From positions 1 through 42,912 of the forward strand of contig CACZBF010000017.1 of the NCBI GenBank assembly GCA_902779355.1: a DNA stretch of 42,912 nucleotides. Direction: 5' to 3'. Position numbers and translations under genes: made by a program. The DNA is from an uncultured Lachnospiraceae bacterium. GTDB taxonomy: Bacteria; Bacillota; Clostridia; Lachnospirales; Lachnospiraceae. Below the pieces are notes generated by a model that was not told the DNA's origin, searched no databases, and worked only from the letters and a program-made list of their open reading frames with translations. This document shows positions 24,577-36,381 of the stretch, piece by piece (within the stretch, counting starts at the first letter, position 1; every line of letters begins with the position of its first letter).

Positions 24577-25424
24577 ATTTCGTTTTCGATATGCCTGTTC
24601 ACATGGCAGCAGATGTTGACTGCAACCGGAAGACCGGCGATATGCGTGGGATACGTCTCAATCTGAACGGCAAACGCTGTAACCGTGCCACCGAGGCCGC
24701 CCGGACCGATCCCAAGATCATTGATCTTTTGCAATAGTTCCGTTTCAAGCGTTGCGATATGAGGCAACGGAGAATGTGATCCGGCTTTTCTGGTCAATGC
24801 TTGCTTCGCCAGACAGGCTGCTTTTTCAAAATCACCGCCGATCCCGACACCGACCACCATGGGTGGGCAGGCATTGGGACCGGCGTCTTTTACGGCTTCC
24901 AGGACAACTCTCTTGACGCCGTCAATCCCTTCGGCCGGTTTTAGCATAAAGATCCGGCTCATGTTTTCGCTGCCGAATCCTTTTGGTGCAAGCGTAATTG
25001 TTACGCGGTCTCCGGGAACGATCTGTGTATGGATGATCGCCGGCGTGTTATCTCCGGTATTTTCTCGTAACAACGGATCTTTTACTACGGATTTTCGCAG
25101 ATATCCTTCTGTATATCCCTGTCGCACTCCCTCGTTGACGGCTTCTGTCAGATCTCCGCCGATCAGATGCACATCCTGACCAATGGAAAGAAAGACAACT
25201 GCCATTCCCGTATCCTGGCAGATCGGGATCATTTCTTCTTCCGCAACCTGCAGATTTTCTTGGAGCTGCCCAAGCACACTTTGGCCGACCGGTGATTGTT
25301 CTGTCGTTTTTGCTTCATAAAGACATTGTTTCATGTCTTCTGACAGGAAATGGTTCACTTTTATCGACATTTCCCGTACCGCGGCCGTTATTTCCGATAC
25401 CTGTATTTCTCTGAGTTCACTCAT
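24573..25424 (-). CDS. Class I fumarate hydratase, alpha subunit
   Basis: This 283-residue N-terminal half of a two-subunit Fe-S fumarase has the expected cluster cysteines: one in [14 protein letters not shown], one in [14 protein letters not shown] and one in the C-terminal NICCHVNRH. The [15 protein letters not shown] stretch and [20 protein letters not shown] are also typical. Its ATG overlaps the gyrA TGA (ATGA), so it is translationally coupled to gyrase and may be transcribed from the dnaA-gyrA operon. With the beta subunit at 22347-22910 it forms the active enzyme. Tartrate dehydratase alpha is the alternative. Confidence 0.9.
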   Translation of the reverse strand: MSELREIQVSEITAAVREMSIKVNHFLSEDMKQCLYEAKTTEQSPVGQSVLGQLQENLQVAEEEMIPICQDTGMAVVFLSIGQDVHLIGGDLTEAVNEGVRQGYTEGYLRKSVVKDPLLRENTGDNTPAIIHTQIVPGDRVTITLAPKGFGSENMSRIFMLKPAEGIDGVKRVVLEAVKDAGPNACPPMVVGVGIGGDFEKAACLAKQALTRKAGSHSPLPHIATLETELLQKINDLGIGPGGLGGTVTAFAVQIETYPTHIAGLPVAVNICCHVNRHIENEI

Positions 25425-28024
25425 GAATCTTCCGAAATCCCGTGTTCTTTTAGCAGTTCTTCCTCGGAAAGCCCGCTGTCCTCATCGTCATCGTCAGAAT
25501 CATCTTCCGTGTCTTCTCCTGCCGCATCATATTCGCGCAGCTCTTCCTGATCGGGGAGTTCCGGTACTTCTGCTTCTAAGATCGCATCATCTTTCCGCAC
25601 TTTCGCAAAACTTGCCACTGTCACATCCTTATCAAGGTTGATCAGTTTTACCCCGGAAGTCACACGACCGGAAAGTGCCGTCCCATTCACTGCGATCCGG
25701 ATGATGACACCTTCTGTGGTGATGATCATAACCTCGTTGTCTTCTTCCACAGCCTTGAAACCAATGAGATTGCCGGTTTTTTCCGTGATCTTATAGCACC
25801 GGACACCTTTTCCGCCGCGGAATTGAGGACTGAATTCGGTCGTCAGCGTGCATTTGCCGAGGCCTTTCTCCGATACGAACATCAGAGAACTACCTTGTAC
25901 ATCGAGCTGCATACCGATCACTTCATCCTGATCCGTCAGATTCATGCCACGTACACCCATGGAAGTACGCCCGGTACTGCGGACATCGCGTTCATGGAAA
26001 CGAATACATTGCCCGTATTTCGTTACCAGGAAGACATCACGGTCTCCGTCTGTCAGCTTCACCTCGATCAGCTCATCCTTGTCCTTGAGGTTGATCGCAG
26101 CAAGTCCGGTTTTACGGATATTCCGGAAATCGTTGAGCGGGGTCTTTTTCACGACACCGCTCTTCGTTGCCATAAAGAGGAATCGGCCGTCCTCGTATTT
26201 TTCCACCGGGATCAGCGCAGAAATGGTCTCCTCTGGCTGGAGTTGCAATAGGTTCACGATCGCAAGTCCTCTGGAAGTCCTGCTGGCTTCGGGGATCTCA
26301 TAGGCTTTGATCCGGTATACGCGTCCGAGATTCGTAAAGAACAGGAGATACCGATGGGAAACCGTCATGAGCAGCTCATCGATGAAGTCATCATCGATGG
26401 TCTCCATTCCTTTGATCCCGTGTCCGCCACGGTGCTGTGCCCGGAAATGATCTAGACTCATCCGCTTGATATATCCGAGCTTCGTCATCGCGATGACAGT
26501 ATTGGTCACCGGAATCAGCTCTTCCGCGGAAATATCGGAGGAGTCAAAGCCGATCGTGGAACGTCTGTCATCTCCGTATTTTGCTGCAACTTCAGATAAT
26601 TCCGTTTTGATCACGGTGAGCAGTTTTTTCTCATCCGCCAGGATCTCTTTATACTCTGCAATCGCTTTCAACAACTCTTCGTATTCTGCTTCGAGTTTCT
26701 CGCGTTCCAGACCGGTCAACGCGCGAAGCCGCATTTCCACGATCGCGGATGCCTGTGCTTCCGAAAGAGAGAAGCGTGCGATCAGGCCTTCTTTTGCTTC
26801 CTGTGTGGTCCGACTTCCGCGGATGATCTGGATCACCTCATCGATGTTATCAAGCGCGATCAATAGTCCCTGTATGATATGCGCCCGTTCTTCGGCTTTA
26901 TTCAGGTCATATCTGGTACGTCGTGTGATCACGTCTTTTTGATGCAGAAGGTAATAATTCAGCATCTCATAGAGATTTAAGATCTTTGGCTCTCCATTGA
27001 CCAACGCAAGCATGATCACACCGAAGGTGTCCTGCATCTGGGTATGTTTAAAAAGCTGGTTCAAGACGACATTTGCATTGACATCCCGACGCAATTCAAT
27101 ACAGATCCGCATTCCTTCACGGTCAGACTCGTCTCTGAGATCCGTGATGCCGTCTATCCGTTTATCTCGGTGGAGCTCCGCGATCTTTTCGATCAGGCGG
27201 GCTTTATTGACCATATAGGGGAGTTCGGAAACGATGATACGGCTTTTACCGTTGTCCATCGTTTCAATCTCCGTCACGGCACGCACCTTGATCTTTCCTC
27301 TGCCGGTGCGATAACTCTCCTCAATCCCTTTTGTACCGAGGATCATACCGCCGGTCGGGAAATCGGGGCCTTTTACAATCTCCATCAATTCTTCAATCTC
27401 TGTCGGTTTTTCTTCGATCTGATCATCAATGATACGGATCACCGCATCGGAGACCTCTTTCAGATTATGAGGCGGGATATTCGTAGCCATACCGACCGCA
27501 ATACCGGTAGTACCGTTGACCAGCAGATTCGGAATCCGGGAAGGGAGTACCGTCGGCTCTTTTTCTGTCTCATCAAAGTTCGGCGCAAATTCAACCGTGT
27601 CTTTGTTGATATCACGCAGCATTTCCATGGACATTTTGGAAAGGCGTGCTTCTGTATAACGCATAGCAGCGGCGCCGTCTCCGTCCACGGAACCGAAGTT
27701 ACCGTGTCCGTCCACGAGCGGATAGCGAGTCGACCAATCCTGTGCCAGATTGACCAGTGCTCCGTAAATGGAGCTGTCTCCATGGGGGTGATATTTACCC
27801 ATCGTATCACCGACGATACGCGCGCATTTCCTGTGCGGCTTATCAGGGGTGTTACCAAGTTCACTCATGGAAAAGAGTACTCTCCTCTGTACCGGCTTCA
27901 GACCGTCTCTGACATCCGGCAGTGCACGGCTTGCGATGACACTCATCGCATAGTCGATATAGGAGCTTTCCATTGTCTTCTTTAGATCAACGTCATGGAT
28001 ATTGTCAAAAATTGTATCGTCCAT
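25421..28024 (-). CDS. gyrA: DNA gyrase subunit A
   Basis: GyrA is the DNA-breaking and rejoining half of gyrase, which adds negative supercoils. The 867-residue protein has the winged-helix/tower domain with catalytic Tyr at Y123 (MRYTEA), the quinolone pocket [10 protein letters not shown] (residues 79-88), and a C-terminal beta-pinwheel with the GyrA-box-like [10 protein letters not shown]. The quinolone-pocket positions matching E. coli S83 and D87 are S84 and G88. The tail after residue 830 is unusually acidic ([15 protein letters not shown]), a known modulator type. It starts 12 bases after gyrB and ends overlapping fumarase alpha by 4 bases. Confidence 0.98.
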   Translation of the reverse strand: MDDTIFDNIHDVDLKKTMESSYIDYAMSVIASRALPDVRDGLKPVQRRVLFSMSELGNTPDKPHRKCARIVGDTMGKYHPHGDSSIYGALVNLAQDWSTRYPLVDGHGNFGSVDGDGAAAMRYTEARLSKMSMEMLRDINKDTVEFAPNFDETEKEPTVLPSRIPNLLVNGTTGIAVGMATNIPPHNLKEVSDAVIRIIDDQIEEKPTEIEELMEIVKGPDFPTGGMILGTKGIEESYRTGRGKIKVRAVTEIETMDNGKSRIIVSELPYMVNKARLIEKIAELHRDKRIDGITDLRDESDREGMRICIELRRDVNANVVLNQLFKHTQMQDTFGVIMLALVNGEPKILNLYEMLNYYLLHQKDVITRRTRYDLNKAEERAHIIQGLLIALDNIDEVIQIIRGSRTTQEAKEGLIARFSLSEAQASAIVEMRLRALTGLEREKLEAEYEELLKAIAEYKEILADEKKLLTVIKTELSEVAAKYGDDRRSTIGFDSSDISAEELIPVTNTVIAMTKLGYIKRMSLDHFRAQHRGGHGIKGMETIDDDFIDELLMTVSHRYLLFFTNLGRVYRIKAYEIPEASRTSRGLAIVNLLQLQPEETISALIPVEKYEDGRFLFMATKSGVVKKTPLNDFRNIRKTGLAAINLKDKDELIEVKLTDGDRDVFLVTKYGQCIRFHERDVRSTGRTSMGVRGMNLTDQDEVIGMQLDVQGSSLMFVSEKGLGKCTLTTEFSPQFRGGKGVRCYKITEKTGNLIGFKAVEEDNEVMIITTEGVIIRIAVNGTALSGRVTSGVKLINLDKDVTVASFAKVRKDDAILEAEVPELPDQEELREYDAAGEDTEDDSDDDDEDSGLSEEELLKEHGISEDS

Positions 28025-28036
28025 TCAAAATCCCCT

Positions 28037-31079
<3,043 letters not shown>

Positions 31080-31083
<4 letters not shown>

Positions 31084-31289
31084 GAAACAATGAGATAACT
31101 TTCTTTTTGGTATGCAAAGGTATCACCGGAAGTCAGTTTTTTTCCTCGACTTACACAGATTTCTCCGTTTACTGTCACTTTTCCATCTTGAATCGCAAAT
31201 TTTGCCTCTACACCGCTGTCAACAGCGCCGCATAGTTTCATTGCCTGTCCGAGTTTGATGGATTCATCTCTAATCCTGATCTCTGTCAT
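31080..31289 (-). CDS. S4-domain RNA-binding protein (YaaA/RlbA type)
   Basis: This 69-residue protein consists of a single S4 RNA-binding fold (IKLGQAMKLCGAVDSGVEAK, then GKVTVNGEICVSRGKKL), normally found between dnaN and recF in Firmicutes, where it has been linked to 50S ribosome assembly. The dnaN TAA is directly followed by its ATG without a spacer, and its TGA overlaps the recF start, so all three are tightly coupled. Confidence 0.93.
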
Positions 31290-32402
31290 TTATGCGTTTC
31301 CGTTATTGAAATTGACCGGCAGGATCAGATAAATGAAGTTCTCTCCCTCATCCTTAATAAAACAAGGAGCTTTGGGATTTACCATGAAAAGACTGATCTG
31401 TTCTTCATCAATGACACGCAGCGCATCAATAAAGAATTTCGGATTGAAGCCGATCATGATATCTTTTCCTTCTTTTTCGATATCAATTTCCTCATCCATC
31501 GTTCCGATAAAGGAATTGATCTTAAGATTCATGACACTATCCTTGATATCCATAATGATCGGTTTCTTATCACCCTCTTTGACCAGAAGGGTTGCACGAT
31601 CAATACAATCCAAAAGACTTCTCTTATTGATATTGATCTTCGTATCATAATCCGAAGAAAGCATCTGATCAATCTTAAAATATTCTCCTTCTATCAAACG
31701 AGAAACAACCGTCGTACGATCAAATGTAAACATCACATGGTTTTCATCAAAGTAAATATTTACCATCTGATCCGTTTCTCCGGGAATGATCTTACTGATC
31801 TCCTGAAGTGTTTTTCCGGGAACAACCACTTTTTTCGCATCATAGGAACGATCAAACATGATCTTTCTGATCGCAATGCGATGTCCGTCCAAAGAAACTA
31901 CTCTCATCATGTTTTCTTTGATCTCGAATAGTTCACCCGTCATCATCTTGTTGTTATCATTGTCAGCAATGGAAAAGATCGTCTGTCTGATGACTTCTTT
32001 CAAAGTAAACTGAGAAAGCGTGATCTCATTATTCTTTTCAATATAAGGAATGGGAGAAAAATCTTCTCCGGATTTTCCGATGATATTGAATTTTGCTTTT
32101 TCACAGGTAATGAAAGTCTTAAAAGTAGCATCCGTTTCAATGACAACTTCGTTATCAGGAAGTTTCCTTACGATATCAGAGAAGATCTTAGCATCCAGCG
32201 CAATGACTCCTCTATCTTGGATCTCCCCTTCTATCACGGTTTCAATGCCAAGTTCCGTATCATTTGCCGTCAATTTGATCTCATTTGTAGAAGCATCAAT
32301 CAAAATACACTCCAAGATTGCCATTGTGGTCCTGGTAGGAACTGCTTTTTGTACTGTATTGACGCCGTTAAGAAGACTTGCTTTGGAACAAACGATTTTC
32401 AT
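31290..32402 (-). CDS. dnaN: DNA polymerase III sliding clamp (beta subunit)
   Basis: The clamp is a ring-shaped dimer of three similar domains that tethers polymerase III to DNA. The 370-residue protein starts MKIVCSKASLLNGVNTVQKA, shows VSLDGHRIAIR in the middle domain, and ends in FIYLILPVNF, the C-terminal peptide-binding groove (usually MPMRL). It is preceded by AAAGGAGC about 10 bases upstream and lies 190 bases from dnaA, with a DnaA-box cluster and an AT-rich tract between the two. Confidence 0.97.
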   Translation of the reverse strand: MKIVCSKASLLNGVNTVQKAVPTRTTMAILECILIDASTNEIKLTANDTELGIETVIEGEIQDRGVIALDAKIFSDIVRKLPDNEVVIETDATFKTFITCEKAKFNIIGKSGEDFSPIPYIEKNNEITLSQFTLKEVIRQTIFSIADNDNNKMMTGELFEIKENMMRVVSLDGHRIAIRKIMFDRSYDAKKVVVPGKTLQEISKIIPGETDQMVNIYFDENHVMFTFDRTTVVSRLIEGEYFKIDQMLSSDYDTKININKRSLLDCIDRATLLVKEGDKKPIIMDIKDSVMNLKINSFIGTMDEEIDIEKEGKDIMIGFNPKFFIDALRVIDEEQISLFMVNPKAPCFIKDEGENFIYLILPVNFNNGNA

Positions 32403-32420
32403 GATGATGGGAAGCTCCTT

Positions 32421-32463
32421 TCAATATATATAATTAATTATTTTAAAAGTATTCTTATTATAG
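32421..32463 (-). other. Probable DNA unwinding element of oriC
   Basis: Between dnaN and the DnaA boxes at 32466-32482 lies a stretch that is almost wholly A and T. Read on the minus strand it runs on directly from the boxes towards dnaN, the same layout as Bacillus subtilis oriC2. The first bases after the boxes contain TAATAA, which could be two DnaA-trios, but this is weak. Confidence 0.5.
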
Positions 32464-32465
32464 AA

Positions 32466-32482
32466 AGTGAATAAGTGGATAA
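32466..32482 (-). other. oriC part 2: two DnaA boxes between dnaA and dnaN
   Basis: On the minus strand TTATCCACT (32482-32474) and TTATTCACT (32474-32466) are consecutive, overlapping by one base. They differ from the TTATCCACA consensus at one and two positions. The one-base overlap has the same phase as the box pair at 34095-34111. Confidence 0.65.
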
Positions 32483-32591
32483 CTCTTGTTCTTGGCTTTT
32501 TTATGCTTTTCTTTTTTAAAAATGATCTTGATAACCCATGGAAAACGATTCTTATAATAAGTGGATCCATGTGCAAAACAAACGCAATCAT

Positions 32592-33932
32592 TTAATTTGG
32601 ATTGATCTTATTGCGGATCGTATCGATGGTATTTCTGATATTTTCGTTGTTGTTATATTCTTTGGATATGGTCTGTACGCCATGAAGAACGGTTGTATGA
32701 TCTCTTCCACCAAGAAGAGATCCGATCGCATCCAAAGAATAACCGGTCATGTTTTTACAAAGGTACATAATAACCTGACGTGGTTTGGCAATATCATTGC
32801 TCCTGTTTTTAGAAACAATCTGCTCTTTTGTAATACTGAAATGATCACAAACTACATCAATAATGAGATTTGGTGTGACTTCTTTCTTTTCATCGGGACT
32901 GATGATGCTTTGCAGTTCTTTTACGGCAACTTCCATCGTAATCTCCTGATGATTCATATTATAGAGGAAAAGCAGCTTATTAAGAGCTCCCTCCAATTCA
33001 CGGATATTGGATTTGATATTGGTTGCGATATAGTTCAGGATCTCATCATCAATGACAAAATGATCATTTTCGGCTTTTTTACGAAGGATCGCCATTCTGG
33101 TTTCATAATCGGGAGCGGATATGTCAGCCATTAATCCCATTTCAAAACGGGAACGAAAACGTTCTTCCAGGGTTTCCATTTCCTTCGGTGGTTTGTCAGA
33201 AGTGATGATGATGGCTTTTCTTTTTCTTTGAAGGGCATTAAAGGTATGGAAGAATTCTTCCTGTGTTGTTTCTTTTCCAATGATAAACTGAATGTCATCA
33301 ATCATCAAAACGTCTACATTACGGTATTTTTCACGGAGCTTTGTCATAGAAGCCGCATTACCGCTACGGACTGATTCGATCACTTCATTCGTGAATTCTT
33401 CTGATGTTACATATAAGATATTGCTGTCCGGATTTTTTTCCAAAATATAATGACCGATGGAATGCATGAGATGGGTCTTACCGAGTCCGACACCTCCGTA
33501 AAGAAAAAGAGGATTGTAAACGGTACCCGGTGCATCTGCAACTGCGATGGATGCAGCATGGGCCATCCGGCTGTTATTGCCGACCACAAAAGTATCGAAG
33601 GTATAATTTGGATTCAGATTGGAACGATCCAGAGGAAAAGCGGCTGCTTTTTTCTTTTTCGGAACAGCCGATTCTTCGTTATCCAGAATGAATTCTATTT
33701 CATAAGGTTTTCCAAATGTTTCTTCGATCGTGACTTTAATAGGAAGATAATATTTCTTTTGATAATAATTGATCCCAATCTGGCCGGAAGGACAAATAAT
33801 ATAGATCACGTCATTTTCAATGGAAGAAATGGTAAGTGGTTCCAAAAAAGCATGGAAAGCTGTATCTGTGATATCATATTCTTCTTTAACGTTTTCCAGG
33901 ATTTTTGGCCATTCCTGAATGATTTCGTCCAT
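32592..33932 (-). CDS. dnaA: Chromosomal replication initiator DnaA
   Basis: DnaA binds the origin boxes and opens DNA to start replication. The 446-residue protein has an N-terminal domain I (1 to about 80), a short linker, and an AAA+ core with Walker A GGVGLGKT (146-153) and Walker B LMIDDIQFI (D212, D213). The C-terminal helix-turn-helix carries the signature GGRDHTTVLHG that reads DnaA boxes. I choose the ATG at 33932 over 33941 because GGAG is placed 9 bases upstream of it. It is expressed from the promoter at 33992-34020 and is the first gene of the leftward operon. Boxes on both sides point to autoregulation. Confidence 0.98.
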   Translation of the reverse strand: MDEIIQEWPKILENVKEEYDITDTAFHAFLEPLTISSIENDVIYIICPSGQIGINYYQKKYYLPIKVTIEETFGKPYEIEFILDNEESAVPKKKKAAAFPLDRSNLNPNYTFDTFVVGNNSRMAHAASIAVADAPGTVYNPLFLYGGVGLGKTHLMHSIGHYILEKNPDSNILYVTSEEFTNEVIESVRSGNAASMTKLREKYRNVDVLMIDDIQFIIGKETTQEEFFHTFNALQRKRKAIIITSDKPPKEMETLEERFRSRFEMGLMADISAPDYETRMAILRKKAENDHFVIDDEILNYIATNIKSNIRELEGALNKLLFLYNMNHQEITMEVAVKELQSIISPDEKKEVTPNLIIDVVCDHFSITKEQIVSKNRSNDIAKPRQVIMYLCKNMTGYSLDAIGSLLGGRDHTTVLHGVQTISKEYNNNENIRNTIDTIRNKINPN

Positions 33933-33956
33933 AAAAAACAACTCCGTTCGAACAAT

Positions 33957-33984
33957 AAAATGCGTCGCAAACGCAAAATGCGAC
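33957..33984 (-). promoter_or_regulatory. Palindrome and direct repeats at the dnaA transcription start
   Basis: GTCGCA (33964-33969) mirrors TGCGAC (33979-33984), and AAAATGCG occurs twice (33957-33964 and 33975-33982) with an 18-base period. The element starts about 8 bases after the dnaA -10, at the expected transcription start, so it could be an operator or a 5'-leader hairpin. It is not a DnaA box. Confidence 0.45.
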
Positions 33985-33991
33985 CTCTACT

Positions 33992-34020
33992 ATCATACTA
34001 CAAAAACCCTTTTTTTACAA
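33992..34020 (-). promoter_or_regulatory. dnaA promoter
   Basis: On the minus strand TTGTAA (34020-34015), a 17-base spacer and TATGAT (33997-33992) precede dnaA by about 60 bases. It lies between the DnaA boxes at 34082-34111 and the gene, a position at which DnaA binding could repress it. Confidence 0.7.
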
Positions 34021-34081
34021 TCAGTAACCAAAATCATTTCAAACGACACTTTTAAAAAGTTATTCTTACACTTTATTCAAG

Positions 34082-34111
34082 TTATACACAGAAATTATCC
34101 ACTTATCCACA
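34082..34111 (+). other. oriC part 1: DnaA box cluster upstream of dnaA
   Basis: Three boxes in a row on the plus strand: TTATACACA (34082-34090), TTATCCACT (34095-34103) and a perfect TTATCCACA (34103-34111). They are followed by the AT-rich AATTTATAAGAAAATTTAAT (34111-34130). The position between dnaA and rpmH is the classical Firmicute origin. Confidence 0.85.
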
Positions 34112-34162
34112 ATTTATAAGAAAATTTAATGCTTGTTTTTCCACGAAAATGTAAGGTTTTTC

Positions 34163-34190
34163 TTGACTTGTACTCTTTTTTTGCTATAAT
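34163..34190 (+). promoter_or_regulatory. rpmH promoter
   Basis: TTGACT (34163-34168), a 16-base spacer and TATAAT (34185-34190) lie about 40 bases before rpmH, as expected for a strongly expressed ribosomal-protein gene. Confidence 0.85.
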
Positions 34191-34229
34191 TTTGGTGATG
34201 TTCTTTTCACTGGATGGAGGTGATATTAA

Positions 34230-34364
34230 ATGAAGATGACATTTCAGCCGAAAAAAAGGCAAAGAGCCAAAGTTCATGGCTTTCGAAAAAGAATGAGTAC
34301 AAAAGGCGGAAGAAAAGTACTGGCAGCCAGAAGATTAAAGGGAAGAAAAGAGTTATCAGCATAG
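34230..34364 (+). CDS. rpmH: 50S ribosomal protein L34
   Basis: This is a 44-residue basic ribosomal protein, too short for a simple frame scan. It reads [18 protein letters not shown] and then [20 protein letters not shown], matching the invariable L34 pattern. A full-length Shine-Dalgarno GGAGGTGAT (34216-34224) sits 5 bases upstream, and a strong promoter lies before that. It heads the rightward rpmH-rnpA-yidD-yidC-jag cluster. A hairpin beginning at its stop codon may lower readthrough into rnpA. Confidence 0.97.
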   Translation: MKMTFQPKKRQRAKVHGFRKRMSTKGGRKVLAARRLKGRKELSA

Positions 34365-34392
34365 GCCACAGCTTCTGTGGTCTTTCTTCTTG
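34364..34392 (+). terminator. Attenuator/terminator hairpin between rpmH and rnpA
   Basis: GGCCACAG (34364-34371) pairs with CTGTGGTC (34375-34382), with one G-T pair and a three-base loop, followed by TTTCTTCTTG. Partial termination would give more L34 mRNA than RNase P protein mRNA. Confidence 0.6.
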
Positions 34393-34417
34393 AAAGAAAT
34401 ACCGGAAATGGCGAACA

Positions 34418-34753
34418 ATGAAACATCCACGATCGCTGCAAAAATCAGATGATTTTCAGAAGGTTTACAGAAAAGGAAAATCATACGCAAATCAACAATT
34501 AGTGATGTATGTTCTTCCTAATAACCTGGGAATGAACAGATTTGGAATTTCAATCAGCAAAAAAATAGGAAACAGTGTAAAAAGACATCATCTGGCCCGT
34601 CTGATACGGGAAAATATGCGACTATCCGAAGAAATGTTGAATAATGGTTTTGACATTGTAGTCGTCGCAAGAGTTGGAGCGAAGAACGCAGACTATCATC
34701 AGATAGGGGGTGCACTTGCAGATCTTGCGGGTCTTCATCATTTGTTGAAATAA
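34418..34753 (+). CDS. rnpA: Ribonuclease P protein component
   Basis: RnpA is the basic protein partner of the RNase P ribozyme, which trims tRNA 5' ends. The 111-residue protein shows the opening LQKSDDFQKVYRKGKSY and the central RNR-type region KKIGNSVKRHHLARLIRE, a clostridial variant of GNAVVRNRIKRRLRE. It follows rpmH by 53 bases, separated by an attenuator hairpin. The ribosome site (GGAAATGG) is weak, which suits low expression. The ATG at 34418 gives the usual length. Confidence 0.95.
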   Translation: MKHPRSLQKSDDFQKVYRKGKSYANQQLVMYVLPNNLGMNRFGISISKKIGNSVKRHHLARLIRENMRLSEEMLNNGFDIVVVARVGAKNADYHQIGGALADLAGLHHLLK

Positions 34754-34767
34754 AAAGAAATGGGATC

Positions 34768-34977
34768 ATGAAGAAACTATTACTTCTTATTATAAAGGGT
34801 TATCGAAAATACATATCTCCAATGAAATCTACAAAATGTCCTTATTGCCCTACCTGCTCGGAGTACGGGATGCTTGCCGTGGAAAAGTATGGTGCAGTCA
34901 AGGGAGGGGCTCTTGCGGCTTGGAGGATCTTAAGATGTAATCCTTTTTCCAAAGGAGGCTTTGATCCCGTTCCGTAA
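34768..34977 (+). CDS. yidD: Membrane protein insertion efficiency factor YidD
   Basis: This 69-residue amphipathic membrane-associated protein of the Haemolytic/YidD family assists YidC. Conserved features are IKGYRKYISPM, the cysteine motif CPYCPTCSEYG (residues 24-34) and AWRILRCNPFSKGGFDPVP at the end. It lies 14 bases after rnpA and 11 bases before yidC, the standard order. Confidence 0.96.
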   Translation: MKKLLLLIIKGYRKYISPMKSTKCPYCPTCSEYGMLAVEKYGAVKGGALAAWRILRCNPFSKGGFDPVP

Positions 34978-34988
34978 GGAGGACGATC

Positions 34989-36362
34989 TTGAAAATTCTA
35001 ATGACAAAATACTCCGGTGCAATTTTGGGACCGATTGCGCTCGTTCTCGGTTTTGTGCTGGGTGGTATTTATGATTTTATCAAACTCATTACCGGCGGAC
35101 ATGTTGAAAACGTCGGTATTTCCATCATTATTCTTACGATCATCATCTACAGTTGTTTATATCCCCTGACTTATAAACAGCAGAAATTCTCGCGTCTTAC
35201 CCAAAAGATGAGCCCTGAGCTTCAGGAGATCAAGAAAAAGTATGAGGGAAAACGCGATCAGGAATCCATGCAGAAAATGAACATGGAAACACAGGCTGTT
35301 TACCAGAAATACGGCGTTTCCGCAACCGGTACCTGTCTGCAGTTTATCATTCAGATGCCGATCCTGTTCGCTTTGTATCGCGTATTTTATAATGTTCCGG
35401 CTTATATCAGTTCCGTAAAAGATATTTTTATCACACCTGCTGGTTCCAGTATTACCGATCAGATCATGAATACGCCTGGTTGGCAGGATAAGATGACCAA
35501 TCTGGTTGCCGGTTTTAAGAACCTGACGGCCCTCAGAGCGGATTTCTTTATTGCGGAATCTTCCAATTTTCTGGGACAGGTCGCTTCTGCTACGGAACGG
35601 CAGCAGAACTTTATCGTTGATGTACTCTACAAGCTGCCGAAAGAGGGATGGGAAACACTGACCAGCAGTGCTTATTTTCCGAATCTGACCAATGCAGATG
35701 TCGTTGAGCAGGCAGTCAATCATGTCAATAATTTTCTCGGGTTGAATATTTCCTATACGCCTTGGGACTATATCACGGCTTGGTTTAATGCTGTAAAAGA
35801 CCACACCGGAGAAGGAACTGCTCTGTTTGGCTTTGCGTTTCTTGCGCTTTTGATCCCGGTATTCTCCTATCTTTCTCAGGTGCTTTCTATTAAGGTGATG
35901 CCGCAGGCAAACACCACAGGCAATGATCAGATGGGTGCACAGATGAAATCCATGAATCTTCTGATGCCGCTGATGTCGTTTGTCATTTGCTTTACGGTTC
36001 CTGTCGGTCTCGGTGTTTACTGGATCGGTTCGGCAGTTGTAAGAACTGTACAGGCATTGATCATCAATAAAAAGCTGGATAAGATCAATCTGGAAGATAT
36101 CATCGAGAAAAATAAGGAAAAAGCAAAGAAAAAGCGCGAAAAGATGGGAATCTACGAAAATCAGATCCGCAATAACGCGCAGCTCCGCACCAAAACCAAC
36201 GTCCAGTTCAAATCTCTTTTGACAGACGAAGAGAAAGAGCAGCAGCTTACAAAGGCGACTGAGATCAAGGTAAATGCCCGGCCGGACAGCATGGCTTACA
36301 AGGCAAATTTGGTAAAAGAGTTTAACGAACGCAATAACGCTGACAAGAAGTCAGATAACTAG
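34989..36362 (+). CDS. yidC: Membrane protein insertase YidC/SpoIIIJ
   Basis: YidC inserts proteins in the cytoplasmic membrane, alone or with SecYEG. The 457-residue Gram-positive type has a first helix (about 15-30), a second near 40-58, and a cytosolic helical hairpin (MSPELQEIKKKYEGKRDQE, from residue 70). More helices follow at about 113-133, 280-300 and 325-355. A large extracellular loop of about 140 residues separates helices in the middle. Unlike the Bacillus proteins it has no lipobox. The basic C-terminal tail (about 370-457) is long and could bind ribosomes. The start is a TTG with AAGGAGG 6 bases upstream. Confidence 0.95.
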   Translation: MKILMTKYSGAILGPIALVLGFVLGGIYDFIKLITGGHVENVGISIIILTIIIYSCLYPLTYKQQKFSRLTQKMSPELQEIKKKYEGKRDQESMQKMNMETQAVYQKYGVSATGTCLQFIIQMPILFALYRVFYNVPAYISSVKDIFITPAGSSITDQIMNTPGWQDKMTNLVAGFKNLTALRADFFIAESSNFLGQVASATERQQNFIVDVLYKLPKEGWETLTSSAYFPNLTNADVVEQAVNHVNNFLGLNISYTPWDYITAWFNAVKDHTGEGTALFGFAFLALLIPVFSYLSQVLSIKVMPQANTTGNDQMGAQMKSMNLLMPLMSFVICFTVPVGLGVYWIGSAVVRTVQALIINKKLDKINLEDIIEKNKEKAKKKREKMGIYENQIRNNAQLRTKTNVQFKSLLTDEEKEQQLTKATEIKVNARPDSMAYKANLVKEFNERNNADKKSDN

Positions 36363-36381
36363 AATAGATAGAGGTGGAAAA

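Noticed and set aside
27044-27985. Long plus-strand open frame (313 codons) opposite gyrA
   Set aside because: It lies wholly within gyrA, has no ribosome site and its residues look like antisense translation (His/Asp/Arg-rich).
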